Positions 36,677-47,031 are shown, numbered from the stretch's first letter. The stretch is 64,000 nt of DNA from Gemella haemolysans (GCF_012273215.1 NZ_CP050965.1:806001-870000), one strand, 5' to 3'. Numbers and translations are program-made. The notes: generated by a model from the sequence alone, not told the origin.

Positions 36677-37150
36677 ATGAATAATGTATTAGCTACTATG
36701 TGCTATATTGATAATGGCGATAGTTTCTTAATGTTAAAAAGAACAAAGAAAGAAAACGATATTCACGAAGGATTAACAATTAGTGTGGGTGGTAAGTTTG
36801 AGCCTGGGGAAAGTCCTGAAGATTGCATAATTAGAGAGGTAAAAGAAGAAACAAACTTAGATATTATTAACCCTAAATTAAGAGGTATCATTACCTTCCC
36901 TAATTTCGATGGCGAACGTGACTGGTATACATATGTATTTACTGCACCTAACTACAAAGGTAAACTGACAGAAGATTGTAATGAAGGTGATTTAGTATGG
37001 GTGAAAAAATCTGAAATCCAAAATATAAAAACTTGGGAAGGTGATTATATCTTTCTAGATTGGTTGGTTAAAGATAAACCATTCTTCTCAGCTAAATTTA
37101 ATTACAAAAATAATGAATTCGTAGACTACGAAGTTACATTTTATGAATAA
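36677..37150 (+). CDS. Nudix hydrolase, 8-oxo-dGTP diphosphatase-like (MutX/MutT type)
   Basis: 157 residues. A complete Nudix box, GKFEPGESPEDCIIREVKEE, lies at about residues 38-57, preceded by SFLMLKRTKKENDIHEGLTISVGG. DWYTYVFTAPNYKG and W-rich GDLVWVKKSEI match MutX-like proteins of streptococci, which clean oxidised dGTP. AGGAG precedes the ATG. The following thioesterase gene starts 18 bases after its stop. Confidence 0.92.
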   Translation: MNNVLATMCYIDNGDSFLMLKRTKKENDIHEGLTISVGGKFEPGESPEDCIIREVKEETNLDIINPKLRGIITFPNFDGERDWYTYVFTAPNYKGKLTEDCNEGDLVWVKKSEIQNIKTWEGDYIFLDWLVKDKPFFSAKFNYKNNEFVDYEVTFYE

Positions 37151-37168
37151 TTTAATAGGAGTAAAATT

Positions 37169-37552
37169 ATGAATATAGAAATTAATAAGCAATTCAAACA
37201 AAAATATATCGTGTCAGATACAAACACAGCTAAATTCATGGGAAGCGGTGATCTTGAAGTATTAGCTACTCCAAGTCTTGTGGCATTTATGGAAAATGCT
37301 GCTAAAACATACCTGAACACTTTCTTATCAAATGAATTTGGGAGTGTTGGAAGCAATATAAATATAAACCATCTTGCTCCTACTTTAGTTGGAAAAGAAA
37401 TTACAATTCAAGGAGAAGTTACTGAGGTTATTAAAGAAAAAGTCATTATTTTTTCTTTAGAAGCATTCGAAGAAGATAAAAAAATCGGCGACGCTTCTCA
37501 TACAAGGGTAATTATTAATAATGAAAAATTTATCGATAAATTAACTAACTAA
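37169..37552 (+). CDS. Hotdog-fold thioesterase, FlK-like
   Basis: 127 residues with the pattern of fluoroacetyl-CoA-thioesterase-like proteins: FMGSGDLEVLATPSLVAFME, AAKTYL, then NININHLAPTLVGKEIT with the catalytic-type His, and GEVTEVIKEKVIIFSLEAFE. These hydrolyse acyl-CoA thioesters; the substrate here is unknown and need not be fluorinated. A TAGGAG site precedes the ATG. Co-transcribed with the mutX-like gene and ended by 37577-37608. Confidence 0.88.
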   Translation: MNIEINKQFKQKYIVSDTNTAKFMGSGDLEVLATPSLVAFMENAAKTYLNTFLSNEFGSVGSNININHLAPTLVGKEITIQGEVTEVIKEKVIIFSLEAFEEDKKIGDASHTRVIINNEKFIDKLTN

Positions 37553-37576
37553 AATACTAAATATTATTTACGTAAA

Positions 37577-37608
37577 AAAGAAAGGCTGTAAATCTACAAC
37601 CTTTCTTT
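37577..37608. terminator. Bidirectional terminator between the thioesterase and codY genes
   Basis: AAAGAAAGG..CCTTTCTTT with inner TGTA/TACA, A-rich and T-rich on either side. Confidence 0.88.
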
Positions 37609-37627
37609 TATTATACAATTTTACTTA

Positions 37628-38410
37628 TTAAAATTCGTTAGAAAACATTAATTCTAAGAAATATTCTTTTAATACTTTAATATATGTACCCTTCATACCT
37701 AATGATTTAGATTCAATAATACCAGCACTTTCTAATTTTCTAAGAGCATTTACGATTACAGATCTTGTAATCCCTACTCTATCAGCAATTTTACTAGCGA
37801 TTAATAATCCTTCTGTTCCATCTAATTCTCTAAAGATATGTTCAATAGCTTCTTTCTCAGAGAATGACAATGAGTTTAGAGCCATATTAACCATATCTTT
37901 ATCTCTTGCTAAGTTTTTCTCTTTATCTTGTTTTTCATGTAAAATCTCGATACCTACTACTGTAGATGCATACTCAGCTAAAACTAAATCATCATCTTTG
38001 AAATCATTATCCATTCTACCAATTACAAGTGTACCTAAACGTTCTCCACCACCTCTAATTGGTAGGATTACAGTATAACTGTTTCCTTCAAAGCGTTCTT
38101 CTTCTTCTTCAGGGAAAATTGATAATGGTTCTTGGAAAGGAATATTAACCTTTGTGGCATAAACTTTTAATGTTGCATCTAGATAAGCTTTAGGAACTTT
38201 TCTATCTTGAATGATTTTTTCCATACGTTCATTTGAATAATCAACGATTGAATCATAACCAAGAATATTCCCTTCAGTATCTAGAATATAAACTACTGAA
38301 TCTAAAATCGGACTAAGACGCATAGCCATCGCTTCAAAGTCTACGTTGTCATGACGTCCTTCTTGTAAAATTGTACTAATTTTTCTTGTTTTTTGTAATA
38401 AACTTGCCAT
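37628..38410 (-). CDS. codY: GTP- and branched-chain-amino-acid-sensing global repressor CodY
   Basis: 260 residues. The N-terminal GAF domain binds isoleucine, leucine or valine. The C-terminal winged HTH segment ASKIADRVGITRSVIVNALR is essentially identical to B. subtilis CodY, with RKLESAGIIESKSLGMKGTY following. The GAF half is much more divergent (HDNVDFEAMAMRLSPILDS). Represses nutrient-acquisition and virulence genes in rich conditions. It stands alone, separated from the usual hslUV-xerC cluster and about 80 bases after trmFO on the same strand. Confidence 0.98.
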   Translation of the reverse strand: MASLLQKTRKISTILQEGRHDNVDFEAMAMRLSPILDSVVYILDTEGNILGYDSIVDYSNERMEKIIQDRKVPKAYLDATLKVYATKVNIPFQEPLSIFPEEEEERFEGNSYTVILPIRGGGERLGTLVIGRMDNDFKDDDLVLAEYASTVVGIEILHEKQDKEKNLARDKDMVNMALNSLSFSEKEAIEHIFRELDGTEGLLIASKIADRVGITRSVIVNALRKLESAGIIESKSLGMKGTYIKVLKEYFLELMFSNEF

Positions 38411-38489
38411 TAATTTTCTCCTTACAAAATACTTCCCTGACTATTATAACATTTATTTTAATAAATTGTAAGACTTTTTAAAAATTAAT

Positions 38490-39794
38490 TTAATCAATTT
38501 TGAAATTTTCTAAAATTTCTAGCGATCTTTTAGCATATCTTTCATATTTTTCCTTTTTATCTTTGATTCTTTCAGGAAGTGGTTTAATAATACCAAAATT
38601 TGCATTCATAGGTTGGAAGTTTTTACTTGTGCTATCAACGATATAGTTAGCCATTGCCCCAATCATTGTTTCAGTTGGAAATACTACTTCTCTACCTTCA
38701 GTATTATAAAGCGCGTTTAACGCTGCAACAATCCCTGAAGCTGCACTTTCAACATATCCTTCTACCCCTGTCATTTGACCAGCGAAATAAATATTTTTTT
38801 CTTCTTTTAATCTATATGTTTTTTCTAATAATTGTGGTGAATTTAAGTATGTATTTCTGTGCATAACACCATATCGTACGATATTAGCATTTTCAAGCCC
38901 AGGAATCATATTAATAATTCTCTTTTGTTCACCCCATTTAAGGTGAGTTTGGAACCCAACAATATTGTATAGAGTTCCTTCACTATTATCTTGACGCAAT
39001 TGAACAACGGCATATGGACGTTTATCAGTTTTTGGATCTTCTAATCCTACTGGTTTCATCGGTCCAAATAATAAAGTTTTCTCTCCACGTTTAGCCATTT
39101 CTTCAAAAGGCATACACCCTTCAAAGTAAATTTCTTTTTCAAATTCTTTTAACGGAGCAGCTTCAGCTGTTATTAATTCATTATAGAAATTTGTAAATTC
39201 TTCTTTTGTCATCGGACAGTTTAAATAAGCCGCTTCACCTTTATCATATCTTGATTTTAGATAAACTTTTTCCATATCGATAGAATCTTTTTCTATAATT
39301 GGTGCTGCAGCATCATAGAAATATAATCCATCTTGTTTAGTATAGTTTCTAATATCTTGGCTTAAGGCATCTGATGTAAGTGGTCCTGTTGCAACTATTA
39401 CAGGTACATCTCCTTTAGGAATTTGTGGTAGTTCTTCACCGATAACATTAATATTTGGATGATTTTTAATAGTTTCAGTAATCATTTCTGAGAATTTATC
39501 TCTATCTACCGCAAGTGCTCCACCAGCTGGTACTTGTGTTGCATCCGCACATTTAATAATGATTGAATCTAACATTCTCATCTCTTCTTTTAATAATCCA
39601 ACAGCATTTGTTATATTATTGGCTCTTAATGAGTTAGAACAAACTAACTCCCCAAAGTTTTGTGTTTTATGAGCAGGAGTCATCTTCTTAGGTCTCATCT
39701 CATAAAGATCAACCTTTACTCCACGTTTTGCTAGTTGCCAAGCAGCTTCACTTCCTGCTAGCCCTGCCCCAATTACTATTACTTTTTTTTCCAT
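38490..39794 (-). CDS. trmFO: Methylenetetrahydrofolate-tRNA-(uracil-5-)-methyltransferase TrmFO
   Basis: 434 residues. FAD-binding [19 protein letters not shown] is at the N-terminus, [11 protein letters not shown] holds a conserved Cys, and [18 protein letters not shown] is the C-terminal FAD block. Makes m5U54 in the T-loop of tRNA with methylene-THF as methyl donor and FADH2 as reductant. Follows thiI by 20 bases, so a run of tRNA-modification genes (cysteine desulfurase, thiI, trmFO) is probably co-transcribed. Confidence 0.97.
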   Translation of the reverse strand: MEKKVIVIGAGLAGSEAAWQLAKRGVKVDLYEMRPKKMTPAHKTQNFGELVCSNSLRANNITNAVGLLKEEMRMLDSIIIKCADATQVPAGGALAVDRDKFSEMITETIKNHPNINVIGEELPQIPKGDVPVIVATGPLTSDALSQDIRNYTKQDGLYFYDAAAPIIEKDSIDMEKVYLKSRYDKGEAAYLNCPMTKEEFTNFYNELITAEAAPLKEFEKEIYFEGCMPFEEMAKRGEKTLLFGPMKPVGLEDPKTDKRPYAVVQLRQDNSEGTLYNIVGFQTHLKWGEQKRIINMIPGLENANIVRYGVMHRNTYLNSPQLLEKTYRLKEEKNIYFAGQMTGVEGYVESAASGIVAALNALYNTEGREVVFPTETMIGAMANYIVDSTSKNFQPMNANFGIIKPLPERIKDKKEKYERYAKRSLEILENFKID

Positions 39795-39814
39795 TAATTA
39801 TCTCACTTTCTATT

Positions 39815-41071
39815 TTATAATAAATCTGAAAAATCTTCTTTTTCTTCTTTTTTAACTTCTTGTTCTCTCATATCTTGAGTAATAACTCTACCATTTTTAT
39901 CAAAAAAATATGTTTGAACACTATCTAATGTCTCAGCTATTAAATCTGAGTACTCATCACGTGCTTCATAAGCTTTAATTTTTTCTAATCTTGGTTTTGT
40001 TTTTGGTGCTTTTGGCGTGAAAATTGTGCAACAATCTTCAAAAGGAAGATTAGAAATTTCTAATGTTTCAATTTCTTGAGCAATTTTAATTATATCAACT
40101 TTATCCATTGTCAATAATGGTCTTAATATCGGTAAGTTAGTGACCTCATTAATACAATTCATCGACTCTAAAGTTTGTGATGCTACCTGTCCAAGAGATT
40201 CTCCAGTTGCAATAGCTAAACAGCCTTCCTTTTTAGCCACTTCTTCAGCAATGCGTAACATGAATCTTCTTGTTGAAGTCATAGTATAATTCGATGGAAC
40301 ACGTTTAACAATCTCTGTTTGTAACTTAGTAAAGTTAACAACGTGTAATTTAATTTTTCCTACTACTTCACTTAACTTAATAGTTAAATCAAAAATCTTT
40401 TGTAATGCTTCAGCAGAAGTGAACGGTGGTGATTGGAAATGAATCATTTCAACTTCTACACCTTTAACTTGAAGAGTATGTGCGGCTACTGGTGAATCAA
40501 TACCACCAGATAACAGTAATAAAGCTTTCGAAGAAGTATTAACCGGGAAACCACCCACCCCTTTTATAAAGTCTGTAAAAATAAATACCCCTTCACTACG
40601 AACTTCTACATTTATAACAAAATCCGGTTGTTTTACATTCACTTTTAAATTTTTGTAGTTTATTAACACATGGCTTCCAAACACATTATTTAATTCATTT
40701 GTAGTATGTGGGAAGTTCTTATTTGGACGTTTAGTTTGAATTTTAAATTTGTATTCTTTATCTAACTTAGTTTCAAGCAGCTTATCAATAACCTTCTTAG
40801 CTTCTTCAACATCTAATCCTGCTCTTAATACAGGTGAAAAATTATGAATACCTGGTACTCTTTTTAATCTTTCCATAATTTCATGAACATCTTCATTGTG
40901 ATCTAAATGTATATACATTCTATCTCTTTTAGTTTGAACATGAAAACCTGTTAACCCTTGTAAATTATATCTAATATTTTTTGTAAGTTTTTTTAGAAAT
41001 TCATTTCTATTCCCAGATTTTAGAGTAAGCTCTCCATATCTTACTATAATATGACTAAATTCCACTTTCAA
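39815..41071 (-). CDS. thiI: tRNA 4-thiouridine synthase ThiI
   Basis: 418 residues: N-terminal ferredoxin-like and THUMP domains (about 1-165), then the PP-loop ATPase with LLLSGGIDSPVAAHTL (about 183). No C-terminal rhodanese domain, as is normal in Gram-positives, where sulfur comes straight from the dedicated cysteine desulfurase. That desulfurase gene lies immediately upstream with a 17-base overlap. Product: s4U8 in tRNA; a role in thiamine synthesis is possible but less likely without rhodanese. Confidence 0.97.
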   Translation of the reverse strand: MKVEFSHIIVRYGELTLKSGNRNEFLKKLTKNIRYNLQGLTGFHVQTKRDRMYIHLDHNEDVHEIMERLKRVPGIHNFSPVLRAGLDVEEAKKVIDKLLETKLDKEYKFKIQTKRPNKNFPHTTNELNNVFGSHVLINYKNLKVNVKQPDFVINVEVRSEGVFIFTDFIKGVGGFPVNTSSKALLLLSGGIDSPVAAHTLQVKGVEVEMIHFQSPPFTSAEALQKIFDLTIKLSEVVGKIKLHVVNFTKLQTEIVKRVPSNYTMTSTRRFMLRIAEEVAKKEGCLAIATGESLGQVASQTLESMNCINEVTNLPILRPLLTMDKVDIIKIAQEIETLEISNLPFEDCCTIFTPKAPKTKPRLEKIKAYEARDEYSDLIAETLDSVQTYFFDKNGRVITQDMREQEVKKEEKEDFSDLL

Positions 41072-42206
41072 TTACCTCTTTAAATTTTTTATTGTACTCA
41101 TCTATTAATACTTCAATAAACGTTTCAACTTCTTTTCTTGTAGTTTCATATGAGAAACTAACTCGAATACTACCTTCTATATTTTCCTTAGATAATCCCC
41201 TTGCATACAACGCCTCATTAAGATGGAATGTTTTTGAAGAACAAGCACTTGTAGTAGATACCATGATACCTCTATCATTCAAGGCATTAACAATTACCTC
41301 ACCTTTAATTTTTGGTAAGCTAATGTTAACAATAGAATCCACAAAATTTTCACTTAATGGCGAATTAATTACTATATGCTTATATTTAGAGAATTCATCA
41401 ACGATAAGTTTTTTAAATTCCTTATGCTTAGCTTTTATCGCTTCAACTTTTTCCTGTGATAATCTTAACGATTTTGCTAAACTCACCGCAGCTGCAACAT
41501 TTACTGTTCCACTACGTAATCCATCCTCGTGACCACCACCAAAAGTAATATTATGAACTGTTCGTCTAGATTTTAAATACAACACTCCTATACCTTTTAG
41601 ACCATGAAATTTATGTGCAGAAATAGAATAGCTATCAACTTTTGAAAGGTCAATGCTATTTTTTAAAACTCCTTGAACACCATCAACATGAAAATGAACT
41701 TTTGGATACTCTTTTAGTATCTCAGAAATTTCATTGATAGGTTGAATTGCCCCGAATACATTATTAACATGCATCACGCTTAATAATATAGTTTCCTTCG
41801 TTAATAATGTTTTTAAATGATTTAAATCTATAATACCATTCTCATCAACATTAACATAGTCTAAAATAAAACCACGTTTTTCTAGTTCTCTAAATGTTTC
41901 TAAAACTGAAGGATGTTCAATCTTAGAAACTATAATCCTATTTCCAAAATCTTTCTTGTGTTCAACACTTCCTAATAATGCAATATTATTACTCTCGGTA
42001 GCACATGAAGTAAAAAAGATATTTTCTTCCCCTACACCAAGAATACTTGCCACTTGAGCTCTTGCAGCTGAAAGAAGTTTATTAGTTGTTTTTCCAAATT
42101 TGTTGATACTAGCTGGATTTCCATAGTAAGACGTATTAACTTCCACAAAAGCATCTAGAACTTCTTTATACGGTTTAGTCGTAGCACAATTATCTAAATA
42201 TATCAT
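41055..42206 (-). CDS. Cysteine desulfurase dedicated to ThiI (NifZ/IscS-like)
   Basis: 383 residues, class V aminotransferase fold. PLP Lys is in SYSISAHKFHGLKGIG (about 199), the PLP-stacking His in MHVNNVFGAIQPI, and the catalytic Cys in STTSACSSK (about 325). Removes sulfur from cysteine and passes it to ThiI, whose gene overlaps its 3' end by 17 bases. It is not the SUF- or ISC-linked desulfurase, which would sit with scaffold genes. Confidence 0.95.
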   Translation of the reverse strand: MIYLDNCATTKPYKEVLDAFVEVNTSYYGNPASINKFGKTTNKLLSAARAQVASILGVGEENIFFTSCATESNNIALLGSVEHKKDFGNRIIVSKIEHPSVLETFRELEKRGFILDYVNVDENGIIDLNHLKTLLTKETILLSVMHVNNVFGAIQPINEISEILKEYPKVHFHVDGVQGVLKNSIDLSKVDSYSISAHKFHGLKGIGVLYLKSRRTVHNITFGGGHEDGLRSGTVNVAAAVSLAKSLRLSQEKVEAIKAKHKEFKKLIVDEFSKYKHIVINSPLSENFVDSIVNISLPKIKGEVIVNALNDRGIMVSTTSACSSKTFHLNEALYARGLSKENIEGSIRVSFSYETTRKEVETFIEVLIDEYNKKFKEVIESGI

Positions 42207-42369
42207 ACTATCTACCTTTCTTTCTCAGTAATTAAATATGTTTTTCAAAAAATAAACATATTTTGAACCACTATAAAGTATATAATAAAATCAATTATTT
42301 ATCAATTAAACAGGCTATATTTAATATATCTACATTCGTAAATCCATTGAAAAGTTTTAAAATTATAAG

Positions 42370-42416
42370 AGGAGTCTCTCAGAAATATGAAATTTTCATA
42401 CTAGTGAGAAACTCCT
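42370..42416 (-). terminator. Hairpin downstream of the thioesterase gene
   Basis: AGGAGT..ACTCCT with CTCTCA/TGAGA extension and an inner TGAAA/TTTCA; only a moderate T-tract on the minus strand. Confidence 0.55.
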
Positions 42417-42430
42417 TTAATTATTTATAA

Positions 42431-42862
42431 TTAATCTTTATATTCATTTGCTACAACGTCTTTAAGAATTTGATCCCATTTTGGTAAATTTCTATCAATT
42501 CTTATAGCTCGATCACTATCTGTTCCTAGAATATTGTGCGAACTTGAAGCAATAATAACTACTTCTCCATCTACAAAAAATTCATAAGAAAAAATAGTTT
42601 TAATTCCACTATGTTTTTCAATCCATGCTTTAATAAAAATATCTTGACTATTATATTTTATATTAGATCTTATCGAATACTTAACATCAATATCAGCATA
42701 ATATAAATTATAGTTAATTAAAGAATCGATATCTATACCCAAACCGTTTAAATAATACTTCTTAGCAAGATTCATCCATTCATAAACATATTTATTATCT
42801 AAAAAACCAGCTTGATTGAAAAATTTCTTTTCTAATTTAAATTTAATCGTTTTTTCGTACAC
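42431..42862 (-). CDS. Hotdog-fold acyl-CoA thioesterase (YbgC/FadM-like)
   Basis: 143 residues from a GTG at 42862, chosen because AAAGGAG lies seven bases upstream; a TTG further up falls inside that site. AGFLDNKYVYEWMNLAKKYYL replaces the usual D-x-x-G-H-V-N thioesterase motif, so the active site is not the standard one. YYADIDVKYSIRSNIKYNSQD is the hotdog core strand. Starts directly after plsC, suggesting a role in acyl-chain release or lipid editing. Confidence 0.78.
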   Translation of the reverse strand: MYEKTIKFKLEKKFFNQAGFLDNKYVYEWMNLAKKYYLNGLGIDIDSLINYNLYYADIDVKYSIRSNIKYNSQDIFIKAWIEKHSGIKTIFSYEFFVDGEVVIIASSSHNILGTDSDRAIRIDRNLPKWDQILKDVVANEYKD

Positions 42863-42863
42863 T

Positions 42864-43451
42864 TTATTTCTCCTTTGCAATCAATTCTGAAATTTTTTCC
42901 ATTAAAATAGCAGTAATCTCATCGTGACTCTTACCTTCTTCTTTTAAAGAAGTTGCATCTATCTCATCACCAATTACAATTTTAATACTAGAAAAAATTC
43001 TAAAATTTTTATTTGGGATAATAGCAAATGGAATAATTTTTGTTTTTGCTCTCGTAGCAATAAATGACGCTCCGTTATGAGATTGACCAAGGTCTAAATC
43101 TTTTGAATGAGAACGAGTACCCTCAGGAAAAATCCCGACAACTTCACCTTCTTTAAGTAATTTAATACTATTATTTATCGCAGTTCTATCAAACGTACCT
43201 CTTTTTATAGGAATTGCTCCTGTCGCTTCTAAAGCTTGTTTAACAAAAAATATTTTAAACAATTCTTCTTTAGCTATGAAGCGGATATTTTTCTCGAAAA
43301 AAGCTGGGAATAATAATGGATCATGATTACTCAAGTGATTTCCTGAGATTACTACACCTTTAGCATTTTCTATTTTTTCTTTATTAACAATCGTAACCTT
43401 ATAAAATGTTTTATAAAATAAACTTAATAATTTTCTTACAAAATTATACAT
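42864..43451 (-). CDS. plsC: 1-acyl-sn-glycerol-3-phosphate acyltransferase
   Basis: 195 residues. SGNHLSNHDPLLFPAFF is the HX4D acyltransferase motif (about residue 37), and GIFPEGTRSHSKD (about 106) is the substrate phosphate motif. Adds the second acyl chain to lysophosphatidate to make phosphatidic acid at the membrane. The first 20 residues form a membrane-associated amphipathic stretch. Downstream of cmk by 19 bases, as in many bacteria. Confidence 0.95.
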   Translation of the reverse strand: MYNFVRKLLSLFYKTFYKVTIVNKEKIENAKGVVISGNHLSNHDPLLFPAFFEKNIRFIAKEELFKIFFVKQALEATGAIPIKRGTFDRTAINNSIKLLKEGEVVGIFPEGTRSHSKDLDLGQSHNGASFIATRAKTKIIPFAIIPNKNFRIFSSIKIVIGDEIDATSLKEEGKSHDEITAILMEKISELIAKEK

Positions 43452-43470
43452 GCTACACTCCTATTATATA

Positions 43471-44145
43471 TTATCTTTCTACAACTTTCACTAGTTCAGT
43501 CATTTTATCAACAACTTCACCAATAGTCATAGATGTCGTATCTACTAATGTTGCAGAGTCAACTTTTACTAGTGGAGCAATATCTCTATTTTCATCTTGC
43601 CAATCCCTAGCTTTAATATCTTCCTTAACTTTTTCGAAATCAACATTTTCTAAACCTTGACGTTCAAAATCTAATACTCTTCTTCTTGCTCTTTCTTCAA
43701 CAGACGCTGTTAAAAAAATTTTAACATCTGCATTAGGTAGGACAACAGAAGCAATATCACGTCCATCCATAATAATATTATTAGTATGAGCTAGATTTCT
43801 TTGAGTATCAATTAGGAATTCTCTCACTGCAGGAGATTTAGCGAATAAAGATGTATACTGACTAACTTCTGCAGTACGTATTTTATCACTAACTTCTACA
43901 TCATTTACATATACATATTGAACACCATCAACATATTCTACTCTAAAATCTAATTTTTCAAGTAATTCTTTAATTCTATTTTCTTCCAATTCTTTTAAAT
44001 CATTAGATAGAAAATTATACGTTAATGCACGATACATAGCACCAGTATCAACATAGTTAAATCCTAGTTTTTCAGCTACCATTTTTGTTATCGTACTTTT
44101 TCCAGATCCTGCTGGCCCATCTACAGCCACTGATACATATTTCAT
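43471..44145 (-). CDS. cmk: Cytidylate kinase
   Basis: 224 residues from the ATG at 44145 (GAGAGG upstream); six further codons upstream lack a ribosome site. P-loop VAVDGPAGSGKSTITKMV, NVDTGAMYRALTY and the NMP-binding DGRDIASVVLPNADVKIFL are standard. Phosphorylates CMP and dCMP. It is followed by plsC, linking CTP supply and phospholipid synthesis. Confidence 0.97.
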   Translation of the reverse strand: MKYVSVAVDGPAGSGKSTITKMVAEKLGFNYVDTGAMYRALTYNFLSNDLKELEENRIKELLEKLDFRVEYVDGVQYVYVNDVEVSDKIRTAEVSQYTSLFAKSPAVREFLIDTQRNLAHTNNIIMDGRDIASVVLPNADVKIFLTASVEERARRRVLDFERQGLENVDFEKVKEDIKARDWQDENRDIAPLVKVDSATLVDTTSMTIGEVVDKMTELVKVVER

Positions 44146-44287
44146 TATATACCTCTCAGACAAATTTTTTCAATATACATTATAGCACAGACTTGCTTTT
44201 AACACTACATTTATACGAAAAAAATTTTTTATCATCAATATTAATTAAACTCAATCTATAAATTTAACAAGATGTAACTCTATAATT

Positions 44288-46396
44288 CTACTTAAGCTTC
44301 AATCCTGCTAATCCAGCCAGTGCATTATTCTCTAATTTTTCCTGCTTCATGTATTTTTTCATATCTACACGGCTAGCCTTATCTTTTTTGCTTGATTTAA
44401 TTCTCTTATCAACTTCTTTTTGTTTTAAAGAATTTCCACATTGACAACGATATGTAGCATTTTCTCCATTTCCGAATAATGTCATTTTCTTATGACAATT
44501 ATCACAACGAAGATTTGTTAAACGGCTAATGACCTTGCGATTACGACAGCTCGGATTAGAACATTTTAGCATTTTAGTTCCTTTTTTATCTACTTCTAAC
44601 ATAAAGCTTCCGCACTCTTCACATTTCTTACCACTAATATTATCGTGTTTGAACTTATCTTCACTATCTTTAATTTCTGCGATACAAGATTTTGTATATT
44701 GTTTAACATCATTTAGAAACTTATCTTTAGAAAGTTTATTTCTAGCAATATTATCAAGTTGTTTTTCCCATACCGCTGTCAGAGACGGACTCTTTAGATT
44801 TTTCGGAACTAAATTTAAAAGCTGTTTAGCCTTATTAGTAGTTTTAATTCTTCCATTGTCCAATACTAAATAATCATTCGTGAACAGTTTCTCTAATATG
44901 TCCGCCCTAGTCGCAACAGTTCCGATACCATTTGTTTCCTTAAGAATTTTTCTTTCATTCTCATCATCAACAAATTCAAATGGATTTTCCATTGCATATA
45001 TTAAACTACCTTCAGTATAATAACTTGGAGGAGTAGTTTGTTTCTTATTATAGACTAATGACTCAAGTTTAAGACTATTATTCTTTAGATTAATAACTTT
45101 ATCTTGGATTTCTTCTTTACTTAAAACTTTATAACCTTCCTGAAGAACTTTTAGACCTTTTGCAGAAAATACCTTATTCTCCGAAGTAAACGAGTAAGTT
45201 GTTTCTTCATATTTATATTCAGGTAATAAGTTTTCTAAAAATCTTTTCGCTACTAAATTATAAATTTTCATCTCCATCTCAGACATCGACATATAATTTG
45301 GTCTTTGTTCTGTAGGAATAATCGCGTGGTGATCACTTACTTTTGCATTATTAATAATTTTCTTAGCATTTAAGTCTTTTTCTCTTAATAGTTTTGCAAT
45401 AATTTCTTTAAAATCTCCACCTATAGCTTGTACACGATCTCTTAGAGTATTTTTCATATCACTAGTTAAATATCTACTATCAGTTCTAGGATACGTTAAG
45501 ACTTTATGTCTTTCATATAAACTTTGCACAATATTTAGTGTCTGTTTCGGTGACATCCCAAATAAAGCACTTGCTGTTTGTTGAATATCTGTTAAATTAT
45601 ATAATGGTTTAGCCGAAGAAGTCTTAGATTTTTTTTGAACATCATTAAATTTAATATCTTTATTAACATTCTTCTTAATAAACTGTTCTGCTTTTTCTAG
45701 ATTAAACTCACTGTTACCACAGCTAAATTTAACACCATCAATTTGAGCTTCATATGTATAATAATCTTTTGGCTTAAACTGTTTGATTTTTTCTTCTCTT
45801 TCGAAAACCATCTGTAAAGTTGGTGTTTGAACTCGGCCACAGTTTAAAGATGCATTATATTTTAAAGTTAAGGCTCTTGAAGCATTAATCCCGACTAACC
45901 AATCCGCATTAGCACGAGCTATACCAGAATGATATAATCCAAGATATTCTTTTCCATCTTTTAAATTTTTAAATCCATCTTTTATAGCTTTATCAGTTAC
46001 AGATGAAATCCATAGACGTTTAATATTTTTATTACATTTAGCTTTATCAATAATGTAGCGCGCAACTAACTCTCCCTCACGTCCAGCATCAGTTGCAATA
46101 ATAATTTCTTTAACATCTTTTCTATTTAGAGCATTCTCCACTACTTTATATTGTTTAAAAGTCTTCTTAATAATTTCAGTCTTCATAAATTTTGGAATCA
46201 TCGGCAAACTTTCTAAGTTCACATTATTAAATTCTTTATATTTATCCGGTGTTTGAAGGGTAATCAAGTGTCCCAATGCCCATGTAACTACATATTTATC
46301 TCCCTCTAGGCAACCATTCTTATTATTTTTCGCCCCAAGATTTCTCGCTATATCACGAGCAACCGACGGCTTTTCACAAAGTACTACACTTTTCAT
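44288..46396 (-). CDS. topB: DNA topoisomerase III
   Basis: 702 residues from the ATG at 46396 (GAGGA upstream). Toprim domain: KSVVLCEKPSVARDIARNLG and IIATDAGREGELVAR. Catalytic Tyr302 is in VLTYPRTDSRYL. Two zinc ribbons at the C-terminus, CEECGSFM..CSNPSC and CDNCHKKM..CQCG. Decatenates replication intermediates. Mobile elements often carry topB, but the core neighbours (cmk upstream-side, nucleoside metabolism beyond) argue for the chromosomal copy. Confidence 0.96.
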   Translation of the reverse strand: MKSVVLCEKPSVARDIARNLGAKNNKNGCLEGDKYVVTWALGHLITLQTPDKYKEFNNVNLESLPMIPKFMKTEIIKKTFKQYKVVENALNRKDVKEIIIATDAGREGELVARYIIDKAKCNKNIKRLWISSVTDKAIKDGFKNLKDGKEYLGLYHSGIARANADWLVGINASRALTLKYNASLNCGRVQTPTLQMVFEREEKIKQFKPKDYYTYEAQIDGVKFSCGNSEFNLEKAEQFIKKNVNKDIKFNDVQKKSKTSSAKPLYNLTDIQQTASALFGMSPKQTLNIVQSLYERHKVLTYPRTDSRYLTSDMKNTLRDRVQAIGGDFKEIIAKLLREKDLNAKKIINNAKVSDHHAIIPTEQRPNYMSMSEMEMKIYNLVAKRFLENLLPEYKYEETTYSFTSENKVFSAKGLKVLQEGYKVLSKEEIQDKVINLKNNSLKLESLVYNKKQTTPPSYYTEGSLIYAMENPFEFVDDENERKILKETNGIGTVATRADILEKLFTNDYLVLDNGRIKTTNKAKQLLNLVPKNLKSPSLTAVWEKQLDNIARNKLSKDKFLNDVKQYTKSCIAEIKDSEDKFKHDNISGKKCEECGSFMLEVDKKGTKMLKCSNPSCRNRKVISRLTNLRCDNCHKKMTLFGNGENATYRCQCGNSLKQKEVDKRIKSSKKDKASRVDMKKYMKQEKLENNALAGLAGLKLK

Positions 46397-46560
46397 CAAT
46401 AATATCCTCACATATTTTCTTTACTACTATAATTATTATAATAGAAATAGATTAAAATAACTAGTAGAATTTATAATCACTATCACTTCCCTCCAACATT
46501 AGTTGTAAAATACACCTCATATATATTATAATTTATATAACAACAAAGGAGGATTTGTCT

Positions 46561-47019
46561 ATGAAACTTTATTTAGCAGGAGCACTATTTAATGAAGCGG
46601 AAATCGCTCAACGTTTAAAAGAGGGAAAATTATTAAGTGAAAGATTCGGAGAAAGATTATCTGTATTCAATCCAATCGACCAACCTTTTAACGAAGATAA
46701 ACAAACATTACCAACACCTCAAGATATTTTCAATGGAGATACATACGCAGTAGAAAATTGTGATATTTTCTTAGCAGATGTAACTAACGAAGACAGCGGA
46801 GTTATGGTAGAATTAGGAATAGCTATTGCACTAAACAAAAAAATTATTGCAATAAATTCAGATATTAGATTAAAATCTGCTAACAAATACGATATACCTA
46901 GCTATGCAATGAACCATTATGTTCTTGGTGGTATTTTAAAACATGGTACACTAGTTTACAGTTTTGAAGAAGCTATGAACGAATTAGAAAAACTGTTTTG
47001 CCTAAAAACTAAACTATAA
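46561..47019 (+). CDS. Nucleoside 2-deoxyribosyltransferase
   Basis: 152 residues from the ATG at 46561 with AAAGGAGG upstream. LYLAGALFNEAEIAQRLKEG opens the fold, and DIFLADVTNEDSGVMVELG contains the nucleophile-type Glu in VELG. Swaps bases between deoxynucleosides or hydrolyses them, feeding salvage. Single gene with its own promoter and terminator, divergent from topB. Confidence 0.92.
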   Translation: MKLYLAGALFNEAEIAQRLKEGKLLSERFGERLSVFNPIDQPFNEDKQTLPTPQDIFNGDTYAVENCDIFLADVTNEDSGVMVELGIAIALNKKIIAINSDIRLKSANKYDIPSYAMNHYVLGGILKHGTLVYSFEEAMNELEKLFCLKTKL

Positions 47020-47031
47020 CTAACACGATAA

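Noticed and set aside
44288-46396. topB as a sign of an integrative conjugative element
   Set aside because: No relaxase, integrase, coupling protein or type IV secretion gene is nearby and neighbours are core genes.
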